5,402 nt of DNA from positions 5,421 through 10,822 of the forward strand of contig DAAL01000195.1 of the NCBI GenBank assembly GCA_001701065.1, given 5' to 3'. This DNA comes from Bacteroidales bacterium GP4 (GTDB lineage: Bacteria; Bacteroidota; Bacteroidia; Bacteroidales; Muribaculaceae). This document shows, in pieces, positions 4,659 to 5,402 of this stretch. The position numbers and the translations under genes are program-made. Under the pieces are notes generated by a model, which saw only the letters and a program-made list of their open reading frames with translations, was not told the DNA's origin and did no database searches. Within the stretch, counting starts at the first letter, position 1. Each line of letters opens with the position of its first letter.

Positions 4659-5402
4659 ATGGATATATCAACTCATAAAATTTGGCTCTCGTCGAAAGAT
4701 TACCTTCTGATTATTCTCGGATTGTGTATCTATTCTTTCGGATTCACTGCGTTTGTGCTTCCCGAGAAAGTCGTGATTGGTGGTTTGGTGGGTGTAGGCT
4801 CACTGGTGTACTTCGTCACTGACATCCCTGTGGCAATCACTTCCTATGTGCTCAACCTGACGCTACTCGGCATCGCTTTCCGCATTGTGGGAAAACAGTT
4901 CGTGATACGCACTATATTCGGGGCGACGGTGCTAAGCGGTCTTATCGGTATCATGCAGCCGTTGTTTCCCGAGCCGCTTGTGGCGCAGCAGACTTTTATG
5001 AATATAATAATAGGTGGCGTGCTATGCGGAGTGGGTATAGGATTCGCGTTTACCCACAACGGCAGTACCGGCGGCACTGACATTGTGGCGGCTATGGTGT
5101 CGAAACGCACCAATGTGTCAGTGGGACGTATGATGTTGTACACTGATTTCATTATTATATCGTCAAGTTACCTTATTTTCCATCAGATTGACAAAATCGT
5201 TTACGGTCTTGTGGTGACTTTCCTCGCCTCGTTCATGGCTGACTTGGTGATCAACACCAACCGTCAGGCTGTGCAGTTCACTATAATTTCCCATAAGTGG
5301 GAGGAGATAGCCAACGCAGTCAATGCCGACGCGCACAGAGGCTGCACCGTTATTGACGGAATAGGGGGGTACTCCAAGCAGCAGGTGAAGATGCTTATAG
5401 TG
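4659..5402 (+). CDS. YitT family membrane protein with DUF2179 domain (3' end cut by window)
   Basis: The frame is open from ATG 4659 to the last base of the window (248 codons). Family members are usually about 290 residues, so some 40 are missing. YitT proteins are five-to-six-pass inner-membrane proteins of unknown transport function. Visible are hydrophobic segments at about residues 15-33, 38-54, 57-77, 82-99 and 113-131, then 158-175 and 180-197. The conserved GSTGGTD signature of the YitT membrane domain is at 135-141. From about residue 205 (QFTIISHKWEEIANAVN) the soluble C-terminal DUF2179 domain begins, including RGCTVIDGIGGYSK at 227-240. The start is supported by the promoter about 25 bases upstream. 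There is no strong Shine-Dalgarno sequence, and an A-rich ACAAAA lies just before the ATG. Confidence 0.92.
   Translation, partial: MDISTHKIWLSSKDYLLIILGLCIYSFGFTAFVLPEKVVIGGLVGVGSLVYFVTDIPVAITSYVLNLTLLGIAFRIVGKQFVIRTIFGATVLSGLIGIMQPLFPEPLVAQQTFMNIIIGGVLCGVGIGFAFTHNGSTGGTDIVAAMVSKRTNVSVGRMMLYTDFIIISSSYLIFHQIDKIVYGLVVTFLASFMADLVINTNRQAVQFTIISHKWEEIANAVNADAHRGCTVIDGIGGYSKQQVKMLIV

Noticed and set aside
4844..5152. 102-codon minus-strand frame
   Set aside because: It is antisense to the YitT-family gene, which has a full signature and promoter.

Overview
The window looks like a chromosomal segment from a member of the Bacteroidales. The closest fit in style is a gut group such as Muribaculaceae, but that family-level guess is an inference. 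The basis is threefold. Several genes are preceded by a Bacteroidetes-type promoter (a TTG-containing upstream box, 20 bp, then TAnnTTTG) and mostly lack Shine-Dalgarno sequences. The recognisable proteins (MutS2, a PagL-like outer-membrane deacylase, an OMP beta-barrel protein, a YitT-family protein) have Bacteroidetes-like forms. Those genes are of moderate GC, with an AT-richer insert between them.

Layout. Positions 1-548 (minus) hold the N-terminal part of mutS2, which runs off the left edge and appears to start at TTG. Positions 549-728 are a divergent promoter region. Positions 729-1958 (plus) encode a PagL-like lipid A deacylase with a second, motif-less barrel-like half. Positions 1959-2173 carry no convincing gene but contain nested inverted repeats and a promoter. 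Positions 2174-3627 (plus) form a tight, AT-richer run: a possible 25-codon leader peptide that overlaps the next start by one base, then three small cytoplasmic proteins of 131, 181 and 141 residues separated by only 4-5 bases. Positions 3628-3771 contain a GC-rich open-frame scrap and a rho-independent terminator that serves the minus-strand gene. Positions 3772-4521 (minus) encode a secreted outer-membrane beta-barrel protein. Positions 4522-4658 are a second divergent promoter region with a strong hairpin. Positions 4659-5402 (plus) encode a YitT/DUF2179 membrane protein cut by the right edge.

How the genes fit together. The flanking genes look like ordinary chromosomal genes for DNA maintenance and the cell envelope, each under its own promoter. 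The compact three-gene operon in the middle is the accessory part. Its second gene has two CPYC motifs and a layout resembling the double-CXXCG / Imm11-like immunity-type proteins. Its third is a small acidic protein of the kind often found next to polymorphic or type VI toxins. No toxin, transposase or integrase is visible. The best working idea, which is inference only, is an orphan immunity-type (acquired interbacterial defence-like) cassette inserted between core genes.
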